From positions 1 through 38,540 of the forward strand of contig CALXAR010000009.1 of NCBI GenBank assembly GCA_944386345.1: a DNA stretch of 38,540 nt, written 5' to 3'. This DNA comes from an uncultured Clostridia bacterium (GTDB taxonomy: Bacteria; Bacillota; Clostridia; TANB77; CAG-465). Shown here piece after piece: positions 1-7,276 of this stretch; the stretch's first letter is position 1, and each line of letters opens with the position of its first letter. A program made the translations under genes and the position numbers. The notes under the pieces were generated by a model. The model had not been told where the DNA came from. It saw only the letters and a list, made by a program, of their open reading frames with translations, and did not search any database.

Positions 1-3000
1 AGCTCAAATTTACAATTTGGTATTGGTGTTGAATCCATTGCATCTAGTTTCTCAAATGTTACTGTTGAGTCTTTTCTAAGGTTTTCAACTACTATTTCTT
101 CTCCTGTCCACTCATAAGTTTCTTCATCATATGATGCTACAAACTCATGTGGCTCTGTATTTAGTTCATATATATCAGGTGCTTTTACTTCTGTGTATGT
201 GTATTTCTTTCCATTTTCAAATAATGATACTGGTATATATCCTACACCTTGTCCATCTGTCACTGATTTTAATAACAATTCTCCATCTTCATCTCTAATC
301 TCAAATACACAATCTTCTATTGCCTCTCCTGTAAATACGTCTATTTTTGTTAATAACGCTTCTATAACATCCTCTTCTACTAATGCTTGATATATCATTG
401 TATCTTTATTTGAAATATCAAGTGTTATCTTTGTAACTTCATCTGATAATTCATATCCATTTGGAGCTTCAATTTCCTTTATATAATATTCTCCTAATGG
501 CAAATTATCAAGTTCAATTATTCCAGTATCATCAGTTACTATTATAGCTTCTTCAAAATTTCCTGTTTCATTATTTTTTATTTTTAATGGATTTGTACAT
601 TCTTCATCAACATATATTCCATATTTAGCTCCTGAAACAAATTTTACATTATTATTTTTGAAATACTCTTTTATTTCATCTTTTGTCATGCCTTTTATAT
701 TATTAATAATATCTTGTGTTTTCTCGTCTAACTCACTAGTATCAATTTTATCTCCGTTTAATATTATATTATCAAGTGTTGTTGACGCAATTTTTAGTAA
801 AGTAATTGAAGCACTATCATATGTATTTATTAATTCTGGACCTTCTACAACAATAACTTCCTGCTCAGAGCTTTGATTATATTCTAATACAAAATCTATT
901 GTATCTTGGCTTACTGTATAAGGATATGATACATATAATTCCTTTACATAGTATGTTCCTTCAGGTAAATCTATATTACTTATAGCTTCATTATTGTCAT
1001 CTGTCCATATTAAATCTACTAGTTTATTATTAGGAATTATTATTTCTCCTTTACTATTACTTATAACTTGTTTTGTATATACTCCAAATAAAGCTTTTGG
1101 TTGATTTTCATTTGAATCTGAGTATATATTTTCTTCATATTTTTTGTTAAATGTTAATTTTAGTTTTTGTCTTACATTTTCTAATTCTTTATCATATGTT
1201 TCAACAGCCACCATTTCATTGTTGTTTTCTAATATAACATTTTCTATATTTTTATCTACTAAATATCCTTCTGGAGCTGAAGTTTCAACAATTCTATATT
1301 CTCCTAAATATAATGGTTTTGTTTGTGCATATCCTTCATCATCTGTTAATATTGTATCCACTACATCTCCTGCATATACATATGTATATCTTCCATCTGG
1401 TGATAAGATATCATTTTCTGCTATTATTTGATATTCTACATCTGGTAATCCTTGTAAAGTATAAACTGGTGTAAATTTTTCTTCTTTCTCTGTAGCCCCT
1501 GAATCACTTACTTTATATTCTACGGTACTAGATGTTGCTCCTGTTAATACTTCTCCTTTTTTCTGTATATTCAATTGTGCTTTTAACACTGTATTATATA
1601 TTTCTACATCAACTGTTAAATTTAAATCTGGGTCATATATTGTTCCATCTTCTATTCCAGTTGCAATTGTATCTATTGTAACTTTTACTCCACCTTTTGT
1701 TACATCACCATAATCAGCCTCATTTTCTGGCAATCTATATGTCTCATCTAAATAATATCCTTCTGGAGCTTCAACTTCATATACTATATAATCTCCAGCA
1801 TATAATTTTTGTGGTGTATATAAATATCCCTCATCATTTGTTTCAAATACATTTATATAGTTTCCTGATGGACTTACCATTTGAGATACAAATTCTCCTG
1901 CAGTGCAATCCCATATCATATATTTTCCACCAGCTATGTGAACTTCTTCTTTGCTCTCTGAATCTTTTTTAATTATTTTTAAATATGCAGAAATTGGTTC
2001 ATCTGCAACTATTCTAAATTCTTCTTTATGATCCTTATCTATTGTTATCTGCTCAGGATTCATAAAGAAATATGTATGTGTTCCATTATTACTTGCCCTT
2101 ACTTCGTCAATTTCATACACTCCATATGGTATTGTATATTCATCATCTGGATTTAACTCTTTATATTCTTCATCTATAAATTCTGCATAACCATTTTCAT
2201 CTATTGTTGCGTAATATGTATTTCTTTCCTCTTTATCTGTTCCTATTGCAGATATCAATCTTAATCTCAATACTGCTCCAGTTGAAGGCTCCTTATCTGT
2301 ATCATTTTCAGTTTCATCATTATTTTTGTCGTTATTATATTTTACTACTCTTCCTCTACCTGTCATTCCTTCTTCTGATTGTGTTACACTTTCAAGTCCT
2401 AAATCTTCTGCATACATATCATCATTGTCATTTTCTACTTCAACATCAATTATTTCTTCATTTATATTATATCCTTCAGAAGCATATAATTCTTTCCAAT
2501 AATAACTTCCTACTGGTAGTCCATCTATTGTTTTATTTAATTGCATACTATATACTTCTTTAACTACAGGTGTATATCCATTTACATCTGTTGTTACTTC
2601 TGTAATCTTTTCTCCATTTCTAAATATTAAAGTATCTCCTTCATATATATCTTCTGCTGCATAAAGACCATATCTTGCTCCTTCTAATTTAGAATCTCCT
2701 TTTGGACTATCACCCCAATATAAATCATATTTTTTTAATTGTGTCTGTCCTCTTTTATAGTCGTTTTCTGCCTCAAATTGTATTGTATTTGTATATCCAC
2801 TCTTTACTTTATATGAAATATCTTGTGTTGAATCAGGAATGTATAAATTTCCTGGAGCATAAATTTCACTTATTGTATAATCGCCAACTCGTAAATTATC
2901 TATTTCTGCCACGCCATTATAATTAGTAGTAATTTCAAAGCTTACATTATCTGGTCCCCCAGTTACTAAAAAAGTAGCGCCTTGAACATTATTTCCATGC

Positions 3001-3857
3001 TCATCTACTTTTAGTAATTTTAAGCTTCCTACTGCAGTTAAATTAAATGTAGCTTCTGTTCCTTGTCCATATATTGTTTCCATTCTTGGTACAATTATAG
3101 TTTGTGAATCTGGTTTTCTCCACACCTCTGCAGCTCCGTATATTTGCGCACTTGTTGTACAATTTGATCTTAAAGTAAAACTAATATCTCCAGTAACAGA
3201 ATTTGCAGGTACAATAATTCTTACCCCATCATAATATGATTCAATTTTAGTTCCTGCTGGAGGGTTTACTAGCTCTGTTGTCCCATTTGAAACAATTATT
3301 TTATTTGAAACATATGCATCAAGCGATTTATTATATTTTAAGCTATAATCTCCATTTTCAACAAATATTGTTGCATTTGGAGCAACTATTCCATTATTAC
3401 AATTATTGGCTTCGTTAATTAAATTATCTAAGTCTGCCATATTTCCATGAAGAGCTTCTACTGTATTACCAGGTGTTAATTTCCAAACTGCAGCTTGCGC
3501 AAGTTCTCTAGATATCCTTCTATTTTCAGCTGCATACATAACATAGCTTAAAGCCCCAGGATTTCCAAAACCATTAGTTGTTTCTCCATTAAAGCTATAT
3601 TCACCATTATCTAACATTTTTCCAGCTTCAATACAATAAGCCCATCTACCATCCAGTAAATATTCATACGTTGTATAGTCAATTGGCACTTCACTATCAA
3701 CGCCATACCCTACAAAAAGAGAGGTATCTTTTACATAAGAAGTATCTAAATCTAGGTTTGTTATTTGTGCATACGCTGCAAAAACCTTATAATTAATACT
3801 TCCAATTAATACAAACATAACTACCAAAACTGGAATTATACTTCTTCTTTTTCTCAT
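1..3857 (-). CDS. Giant thioester-domain / Cna-B repeat surface adhesin (3' end beyond window)
   Basis: The reading frame stays open on the minus strand for 1285 codons and leaves the window at base 1, so the C-terminus and any sortase signal are not visible. The ATG at 3857 is chosen because GGAGG lies six bases upstream; an in-frame ATG at 3863 directly touches the GGAGG. Residues 1-27 form a signal peptide (basic MRKRR, hydrophobic core, cleavage near VFA). Residues about 60-130 resemble a thioester domain: Cys75 in WAYCIEAG and Gln121 in ELAQAAVWKL fit the Cys-Gln pair that makes an internal thioester for covalent host binding. After it come eight Cna-B/SpaA-like domains, each ending in an E-box such as YYIKEIEAPNGY or YIVYEVEAPEGY (near residues 330, 455, 577, 697, 857, 975, 1127, 1223) and opening with a Lys-containing strand; a ninth begins at the edge. 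Such domains normally form Lys-Asn isopeptide bonds. Likely a wall-anchored stalk or pilus-like adhesin. The family is clear; the ligand is unknown. Confidence 0.9.
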   Translation of the reverse strand, partial: MRKRRSIIPVLVVMFVLIGSINYKVFAAYAQITNLDLDTSYVKDTSLFVGYGVDSEVPIDYTTYEYLLDGRWAYCIEAGKMLDNGEYSFNGETTNGFGNPGALSYVMYAAENRRISRELAQAAVWKLTPGNTVEALHGNMADLDNLINEANNCNNGIVAPNATIFVENGDYSLKYNKSLDAYVSNKIIVSNGTTELVNPPAGTKIESYYDGVRIIVPANSVTGDISFTLRSNCTTSAQIYGAAEVWRKPDSQTIIVPRMETIYGQGTEATFNLTAVGSLKLLKVDEHGNNVQGATFLVTGGPDNVSFEITTNYNGVAEIDNLRVGDYTISEIYAPGNLYIPDSTQDISYKVKSGYTNTIQFEAENDYKRGQTQLKKYDLYWGDSPKGDSKLEGARYGLYAAEDIYEGDTLIFRNGEKITEVTTDVNGYTPVVKEVYSMQLNKTIDGLPVGSYYWKELYASEGYNINEEIIDVEVENDNDDMYAEDLGLESVTQSEEGMTGRGRVVKYNNDKNNDETENDTDKEPSTGAVLRLRLISAIGTDKEERNTYYATIDENGYAEFIDEEYKELNPDDEYTIPYGVYEIDEVRASNNGTHTYFFMNPEQITIDKDHKEEFRIVADEPISAYLKIIKKDSESKEEVHIAGGKYMIWDCTAGEFVSQMVSPSGNYINVFETNDEGYLYTPQKLYAGDYIVYEVEAPEGYYLDETYRLPENEADYGDVTKGGVKVTIDTIATGIEDGTIYDPDLNLTVDVEIYNTVLKAQLNIQKKGEVLTGATSSTVEYKVSDSGATEKEEKFTPVYTLQGLPDVEYQIIAENDILSPDGRYTYVYAGDVVDTILTDDEGYAQTKPLYLGEYRIVETSAPEGYLVDKNIENVILENNNEMVAVETYDKELENVRQKLKLTFNKKYEENIYSDSNENQPKALFGVYTKQVISNSKGEIIIPNNKLVDLIWTDDNNEAISNIDLPEGTYYVKELYVSYPYTVSQDTIDFVLEYNQSSEQEVIVVEGPELINTYDSASITLLKIASTTLDNIILNGDKIDTSELDEKTQDIINNIKGMTKDEIKEYFKNNNVKFVSGAKYGIYVDEECTNPLKIKNNETGNFEEAIIVTDDTGIIELDNLPLGEYYIKEIEAPNGYELSDEVTKITLDISNKDTMIYQALVEEDVIEALLTKIDVFTGEAIEDCVFEIRDEDGELLLKSVTDGQGVGYIPVSLFENGKKYTYTEVKAPDIYELNTEPHEFVASYDEETYEWTGEEIVVENLRKDSTVTFEKLDAMDSTPIPNCKFE

Positions 3858-4097
3858 TTCCATCCTCCATTTCCAATATATTTTTTCTAACATTATACAT
3901 TTATTATATAATTTACTATATTGTTATTAAATATTTTATGTCTATTTATATATAAAAAAGTAGTATTATTTCATTTGCTTTGCAGTTGTGTTGCGCTAGC
4001 AAAAAAAGAAAAAGACATTATTGTTACAATAAAAAAAGGCACTAATTTGTATCTACTTTCATTTTACCACTTCAACTATCTAGGGTTTTTCTATAAA
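3858..4097. other. AT-rich intergenic region upstream of the adhesin
   Basis: This is the upstream region of the adhesin gene. On the minus strand a TATAAT-like hexamer lies about 30 bases before the start codon, but no convincing -35 box sits at the right distance, so no promoter is called. Plus-strand open frames here are short, lack a ribosome binding site and resemble nothing known. I see no gene. Confidence 0.4.
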
Positions 4098-4104
4098 CAA
4101 CAAA

Positions 4105-4129
4105 AAGCAGACACAATTTGTGTCTGCTT
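4105..4129 (-). terminator. Rho-independent terminator of cassette A
   Basis: A perfect 12-base inverted repeat (AAGCAGACACAA / TTGTGTCTGCTT) begins 5 bases after the stop codon of the minus-strand ORF and is followed on that strand by a short T run. The same hairpin ends cassette B. Confidence 0.85.
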
Positions 4130-4134
4130 CTAAG

Positions 4135-4470
4135 CTAACATACAAAGATATGGTCATCCTCGCATAGTATAGCAAAATCTAGATGCTCACAAGGCATTCC
4201 CATCCTCTCGGTACGAAGAAGAAGAAACTTTTTGCCTTTAGCATCATGCGTGAGTACGACGTCTATCACAGCGTACCAATTATGTAATGGCCACGTCTTT
4301 ATCATAGCATCACGTTCTACAAATGTTGCTATGCACTTGTCAACGTGAAGAGAAACGTGCCTTAAAAGACCATGTTCATCATCCTCACTATATATGAGTG
4401 AAAAATCCAAATCAGTCTTTGTTACGGCAACATACTCTTTTCCTTGGTCGTCGTGTAATAGTTTACCCAT
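4135..4470 (-). CDS. Unknown 111-aa cassette protein A
   Basis: I do not recognise this family. The ATG has AGGAGG seven bases upstream and lies behind a perfect-consensus promoter. The protein is soluble in appearance, with no signal peptide or membrane segment, and is rich in Asp, His and Cys. Compared with the protein at 5010-5339, the N-terminus (MGKLLHD..GKEYVA.TK.DLDFS) and C-terminus (LLLRTE..G.PCE.LD.AI..DD.IFV) are conserved, while the central part (residues about 26-75) differs widely. Codon use and GC differ from the AT-rich neighbours, which points to acquisition by transfer or to unusual selection. It forms a single-gene unit with its own promoter and terminator and sits between the adhesin gene and the remnant of another surface-protein gene. 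No function can be assigned. Confidence 0.8.
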   Translation of the reverse strand: MGKLLHDDQGKEYVAVTKTDLDFSLIYSEDDEHGLLRHVSLHVDKCIATFVERDAMIKTWPLHNWYAVIDVVLTHDAKGKKFLLLRTERMGMPCEHLDFAILCEDDHIFVC

Positions 4471-4507
4471 ATTCCTCCTTTTTTATTAATTACGGGTAAG
4501 GAGTAAC

Positions 4508-4529
4508 AACTCGTCTATTAAAACAAGTT
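4508..4529 (-). promoter_or_regulatory. Leader hairpin of cassette A
   Basis: In the untranslated leader, AACTTGT can pair with ACGAGTT seven bases at a time (one G-T pair) around an eight-base loop. GGAG and CTCC segments outside it could close a longer stem. The same leader is present in cassette B. It could be an attenuator or a stability element; this is inference from base pairing only. Confidence 0.4.
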
Positions 4530-4551
4530 TTATTAAATCTCCTATGTATAA

Positions 4552-4580
4552 ATTATATCACATTTTTAATTTTATGTCAA
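4552..4580 (-). promoter_or_regulatory. Perfect consensus sigma-A promoter of cassette A
   Basis: On the minus strand TTGACA (4575-4580) and TATAAT (4552-4557) are separated by exactly 17 bases, matching the housekeeping consensus at every position. It lies about 80 bases before the start codon and predicts strong transcription. Confidence 0.9.
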
Positions 4581-4618
4581 CCTTTAGTGGCTATTTTTTA
4601 AAGCATTTTAAAAATTAA

Positions 4619-4729
4619 CTACGCTTTTTTTATTATAACAAATACTATTTCTACTGCACATATTGCTGCTACAGATGCTATAGCTATTACTACTATATCT
4701 TCTGTCTCTGGTGCTTTTTCATTTGTTAC
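4619..4729 (-). pseudogene. C-terminal sortase-type tail remnant of a surface protein
   Basis: The minus strand reads VTNEKAPETEDI, then a hydrophobic stretch of about 20 residues, then a short basic end IIKKA and a stop. This is the layout of a wall-sorting signal: an APETED motif in the LPXTG position, a membrane span and a positive tail. It has no start, and a stop codon lies directly upstream in frame, where IS200-derived sequence abuts it. It is best read as the last piece of an older adhesin gene once located upstream of the adhesin at 1-3857. The tail resembles that of the surface protein entering at the right edge. Confidence 0.65.
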
Positions 4730-4736
4730 TTATATC

Positions 4737-4838
4737 TTAATCATAAAATACTTTTCTTCTATATTTTGGTGCAAATACTATATGATACTTGCATTCTCAC
4801 GTTGTATATACTAAACTTTATGTGTATGAATTTTTCAT
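4737..4838 (-). pseudogene. IS200-type transposase (TnpA) N-terminal remnant
   Basis: Thirty-four minus-strand codons in one frame read MKNSYT-stop-SLVYTT-stop-ECKYHIVFAPKYRRKVFYD-stop. The segment YHIVFAPKYRRKVFY is the typical opening of IS200/IS605 Y1 HUH transposases. Two internal stops stand where His and Trp are expected, and about 110 downstream residues, including the HUH motif and catalytic Tyr, are missing. The gene is dead. A GGAGAG ribosome binding site is still visible upstream. Confidence 0.75.
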
Positions 4839-4845
4839 ACGAATC

Positions 4846-4904
4846 ACTCTCCTTCTAGTTAATGTTTGGTTGTCGGACCAATTACATTATACTACAAGGA
4901 GAGT
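4846..4904 (-). promoter_or_regulatory. Inverted repeat that can hide the ribosome binding site of the IS200 remnant
   Basis: ACTCTCCTT (4896-4904 read on the minus strand) pairs perfectly with AAGGAGAGT (4846-4854), which contains the ribosome binding site before the ATG at 4838. A TATAAT hexamer lies between the arms, so only transcripts entering from upstream would carry both. This matches the known IS200 arrangement in which read-through RNA cannot be translated. Confidence 0.5.
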
Positions 4905-4976
4905 TCTTTTTTTCTGCTACTTTGTGCAAAACTATAAGTTCTTTTGAACCACAGGCATGCTGAACTTGTCAACAAA

Positions 4977-5001
4977 AAGCAGACACAATTTGTGTCTGCT
5001 T
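4977..5001 (-). terminator. Rho-independent terminator of cassette B
   Basis: The same 12-base inverted repeat as at 4105-4129, followed by a T run on the minus strand, 8 bases downstream of the ORF stop. Confidence 0.85.
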
Positions 5002-5009
5002 CTGAAATG

Positions 5010-5339
5010 CTAACCGACGAAGATATAATCGTCGTATGGAATAGCAACATCCAAACGTTCACAAGGTATTCCAGCCAGCTCGGTACGAAGAAGAAGATAC
5101 TTCTCTCCATGAATATCGTATGCAACTAAGACATCTCTTACAATGTACCAAACATTTGACGGAAGCGTCTGTACTATCAGATGAGCTATACATATTTTTA
5201 TCAGCACATCTATAGGAAAAGTACAAGGATGCGTTGAAAGACCACATTCATCATCATAGAATCTGAATGAGAAATCCAAGTCCTTCTTCGTTATTGCCAC
5301 GTACTCTTTACCTTTGTTGTCGTGTAATAGTTTACCCAT
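5010..5339 (-). CDS. Unknown 109-aa cassette protein B, paralogue of protein A
   Basis: This is a divergent relative of the protein at 4135-4470; about half of the residues match, mostly in the first 25 and last 35. It starts with MGKLLHDNKGKEYVA and ends with YDDYIFVG. The ATG follows AGGAGG, and the upstream 127 bases are the same as in cassette A except for one missing base. No membrane segment, signal peptide or known catalytic motif is visible. The sampled GC of about 45 percent is far above that of the flanking genes. Codons such as GTGGCAATAACG stand where copy A has GTTGCCGTAACA, so the ORFs have diverged at synonymous sites although the flanks have not. Function unknown. Confidence 0.8.
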   Translation of the reverse strand: MGKLLHDNKGKEYVAITKKDLDFSFRFYDDECGLSTHPCTFPIDVLIKICIAHLIVQTLPSNVWYIVRDVLVAYDIHGEKYLLLRTELAGIPCERLDVAIPYDDYIFVG

Positions 5340-5375
5340 ATTCCTCCTTTTTTATTATTACGGGTAAGGAGTAAC

Positions 5376-5397
5376 AACTCGTCTATTAAAACAAGTT
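5376..5397 (-). promoter_or_regulatory. Leader hairpin of cassette B
   Basis: Same seven-base-pair hairpin as at 4508-4529, in an otherwise identical leader. Conservation of the whole leader next to diverged coding sequence is the main reason to suspect a function. Confidence 0.4.
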
Positions 5398-5419
5398 TTA
5401 TTAAATCTCCTATGTATAA

Positions 5420-5448
5420 ATTATATCACATTTTTAATTTTATGTCAA
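5420..5448 (-). promoter_or_regulatory. Perfect consensus sigma-A promoter of cassette B
   Basis: TTGACA (5443-5448) and TATAAT (5420-5425) on the minus strand with 17 bases between them, identical to the promoter of cassette A. Confidence 0.9.
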
Positions 5449-5466
5449 CCTTTAGTGGCTATTTTT

Positions 5467-6797
5467 GTGATTAATTTATGATAATGTCACTATATAAATA
5501 GTAATTTTTATTTTTCAGAAATGTCACTATAAATTATGATAAAATTAAAGAATGGAGAAATATATAATGACAAAAAAAGACTTAAAAAGATATGGAGTAA
5601 TTAATGATTTAGTAAAAGGAAATTACACAGTAGAACAAGCTTCTAAATTACTAAACATCTCTTCTAGACAAGTTTTAAGATTAAAAAAGAATTTTACTAA
5701 AAAAGGAGTTGATGGAATAATACATAAAAGTCGTGGTAAAAAGCCTAATAATTCTAAACCTGATGAACTTGTTAAAAAAATACTTGAATTAAAGAAAGAT
5801 TTTAAATATGAAAAAGCTAATTTTACTCATTTTAAGGAACTTCTAAAAGAATATGAAAATACTGATATATCTTATTCTTGTCTATATTCTATTTTAACTA
5901 AAAATGGTATTAAAAGTCCCAAAAAACATAAAAGAGTAAAACTACATCATAGACGTAAAAGAAAGGATTATTTTGGCGAATTTGTACAAACAGATGGTAC
6001 TCCTTTTGATTGGTTTGGTACTGGTAAGAAATATACAATTCATGGATATATTGATGACGCTACTGGTATTCCTCTTGCTCTTTATATGTGCGAATCTGAA
6101 TGTCTTTTAGGTTACTTAGAGATTACTAGACAAATGCTTGAAAACTATGGCATGCCCGAAACAATTTATTCAGATAGGTTTAGCGTCTTTTTTCCTCCTA
6201 GCTCTGCTAAACTAACTATTGAAGATGAACTACAGGGCTTAGAACGTCCTAAAACACAATTTTTAGTATTTTAGAATCCCTTAATATTAATTTGATTGCT
6301 GCCGGTTCTTCTCAAGCTAAAGAAGGTATACGCCAAAAAATTCGGTGTAGCTCCTCAGAAAAAAGAAAGTAAATTTGTTAAAGTTCCTAAAGATATTAAT
6401 CTTGATACTCTACTTACTACTAAATTTACGAGATGTATAGATAATTCTGGTTGCTTTTCTTTTTACAACAAAAAATTTCAAGTAATTGCAGATAATATTC
6501 CACCAAAATCTAAATTAACAGTCTTGATGAGCAAAAAAATTGGTATTAAAGCTATGTATAAAGATACACTTTACAATGTAATAACTTGTGAAGACTTACC
6601 AACGCATAATACTTCAAAAGATTTTAACAAAATATTCAAAGAAAAAGAAGTAAATAATATCACTTTTGCCACTTATATCTTATCTTTAGATGCCAAGAAA
6701 AATTCACCTTTGCTAACATCTTCTTAGTTAGCAAAAGGTGACATTTCTGAAAGTTAATTTACTACTTTTTATGTGACATTTCTGAAAATTATTGACA
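5467..6797 (+). mobile_element. Broken ISNCY/IS1202-like insertion sequence
   Basis: The element surrounds the transposase remnant at 5567-6727. Each end carries two copies of a CAGAAATGTCAC-like motif in inverted orientation: ATAATGTCAC at 5481-5490 and CAGAAATGTCAC at 5516-5527 on the left, GTGACATTTCTG at 6738-6749 and 6773-6784 on the right. The outer bases (GTGATTAATTT left, AATTATTGACAC right) are similar when one is inverted. The left end lies exactly where homology between the two upstream cassettes stops. Boundaries are approximate, and I could not identify a target duplication. Confidence 0.6.
5567..6727 (+). pseudogene. ISNCY/IS1202-like DDE transposase, frameshifted and internally deleted
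   Basis: The ATG at 5567 has GGAG at proper distance. The first part has an N-terminal helix-turn-helix (residues about 10-40, YTVEQASKLLNISSRQVLRL) and an rve-type catalytic core with QTDGTPFDWFG (first Asp) and ETIYSDRF (second Asp). The frame breaks near 6260 at a T-rich stretch and reaches a stop at 6272-6274. The sense continues one frame over as LESLNINLIAAGSSQAKEGI, and after an apparent deletion of roughly 100 codons returns as YAKKFGVAPQKKESKFV through the normal C-terminal domain to 6727. The deletion removes the region expected to hold the third catalytic acid (GRIERLW in relatives). No active transposase can be made. Confidence 0.75.
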
Positions 6798-6799
6798 CT

Positions 6800-7267
6800 T
6801 TAATATAACTTTACATCATCTATTCCTTTAAACTCTTCTACAACAATATGCTTAATTTCTTTTTTTAATTTCTCACTTAAAAGATTATAACACATATTTT
6901 CTTCACCACCTATACTACTACAGTTATCTTCAATTAGTATGTCTGGTAGCTCCTCTTTAATTAAAGTTGCATAATCTTGATTTTTTTGCCTGTATCCAAC
7001 CATTGAGCCAGTAAATCCGAGTTCATCTAAATGCTGAGCCATCTTCATAGCCCCTCTTCCTTTAAGCGATGTAAGATAAATAATTTCATATCCTTCTTCT
7101 TGCCATTTTTTTAAAGTATTAATTGCATTATCTATTGGAATATAATTTGTCATATTAATTCTAGAAAAAAAATTATTTTTATGTTTTGGCTTTAAAATAG
7201 TCCCCTCAGTAAAAATCATTATTTTTTTGTTATTATTTTTTATTTTGTCTATTATTATAAATCCCAT
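6800..7267 (-). CDS. HAD-like protein lacking the usual nucleophile
   Basis: A 155-aa protein, 9 bases downstream of uvrB and probably translated from the same mRNA; AAGGTGAT precedes the ATG. The order of elements resembles a small HAD phosphatase: motif I region IMIFTEGTI (residues 16-24), a helical cap, motif II YLTS (about 64-67), and motif IV ILIEDNCSSIGGE (about 110-122). In motif I the canonical DxDGT is FTEGT, so the nucleophile Asp and the acid Asp are replaced by Phe and Glu. From memory, related bacterial and archaeal proteins share FTEGT, so this is probably a family trait rather than decay. Activity is therefore uncertain; a binding or regulatory role is possible. Confidence 0.6.
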   Translation of the reverse strand: MGFIIIDKIKNNNKKIMIFTEGTILKPKHKNNFFSRINMTNYIPIDNAINTLKKWQEEGYEIIYLTSLKGRGAMKMAQHLDELGFTGSMVGYRQKNQDYATLIKEELPDILIEDNCSSIGGEENMCYNLLSEKLKKEIKHIVVEEFKGIDDVKLY

Positions 7268-7276
7268 AGAATCACC

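Larger units (their letters stand above)
4098..4598. repeat. Cassette repeat unit A (promoter-leader-ORF-terminator)
   Basis: This unit matches 4970-5466 at both ends. The 128 bases upstream of its ORF are identical to the other copy except for one extra A in the stretch just before the ribosome binding site. The first 22 bases of the ORF and the terminator hairpin are also the same. In between, the coding sequences differ strongly, even at synonymous positions. GC in the ORF is about 45 percent in a sampled 60-base line, against under 30 percent in most neighbouring DNA. The unit therefore looks like a self-contained single-gene cassette. Confidence 0.85.
4970..5466. repeat. Cassette repeat unit B (promoter-leader-ORF-terminator)
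   Basis: Second copy of the unit at 4098-4598, in the same orientation. Identity resumes at CAACAAAAAGCAG on the terminator side and ends at GGCTATTTTT upstream of the promoter, where the broken ISNCY-like element begins. About 370 bases of older remnant sequence separate the two units. Confidence 0.85.

Noticed and set aside
193-2926. Several plus-strand open frames of 70-120 codons
   Set aside because: They are shadows of the long minus-strand adhesin gene; they lack ribosome binding sites and have abnormal composition (runs of His, Leu, Tyr or Ser).
3921-4133. Plus-strand open frame of 70 codons
   Set aside because: No ribosome binding site, low complexity, and it runs through the terminator of cassette A.
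4892-5247. Other open frames over cassette B on both strands
   Set aside because: They overlap the ORF with the perfect promoter and Shine-Dalgarno and have no counterpart in cassette A.
4098-5466. CRISPR array or tandem repeat locus
   Set aside because: There are only two long units with genes inside, no short regularly spaced repeats, and no cas genes.
4098-5466. Integron-type gene cassettes
   Set aside because: Each unit has its own strong promoter, and I see no attC-like recombination site pattern and no integrase in the window.
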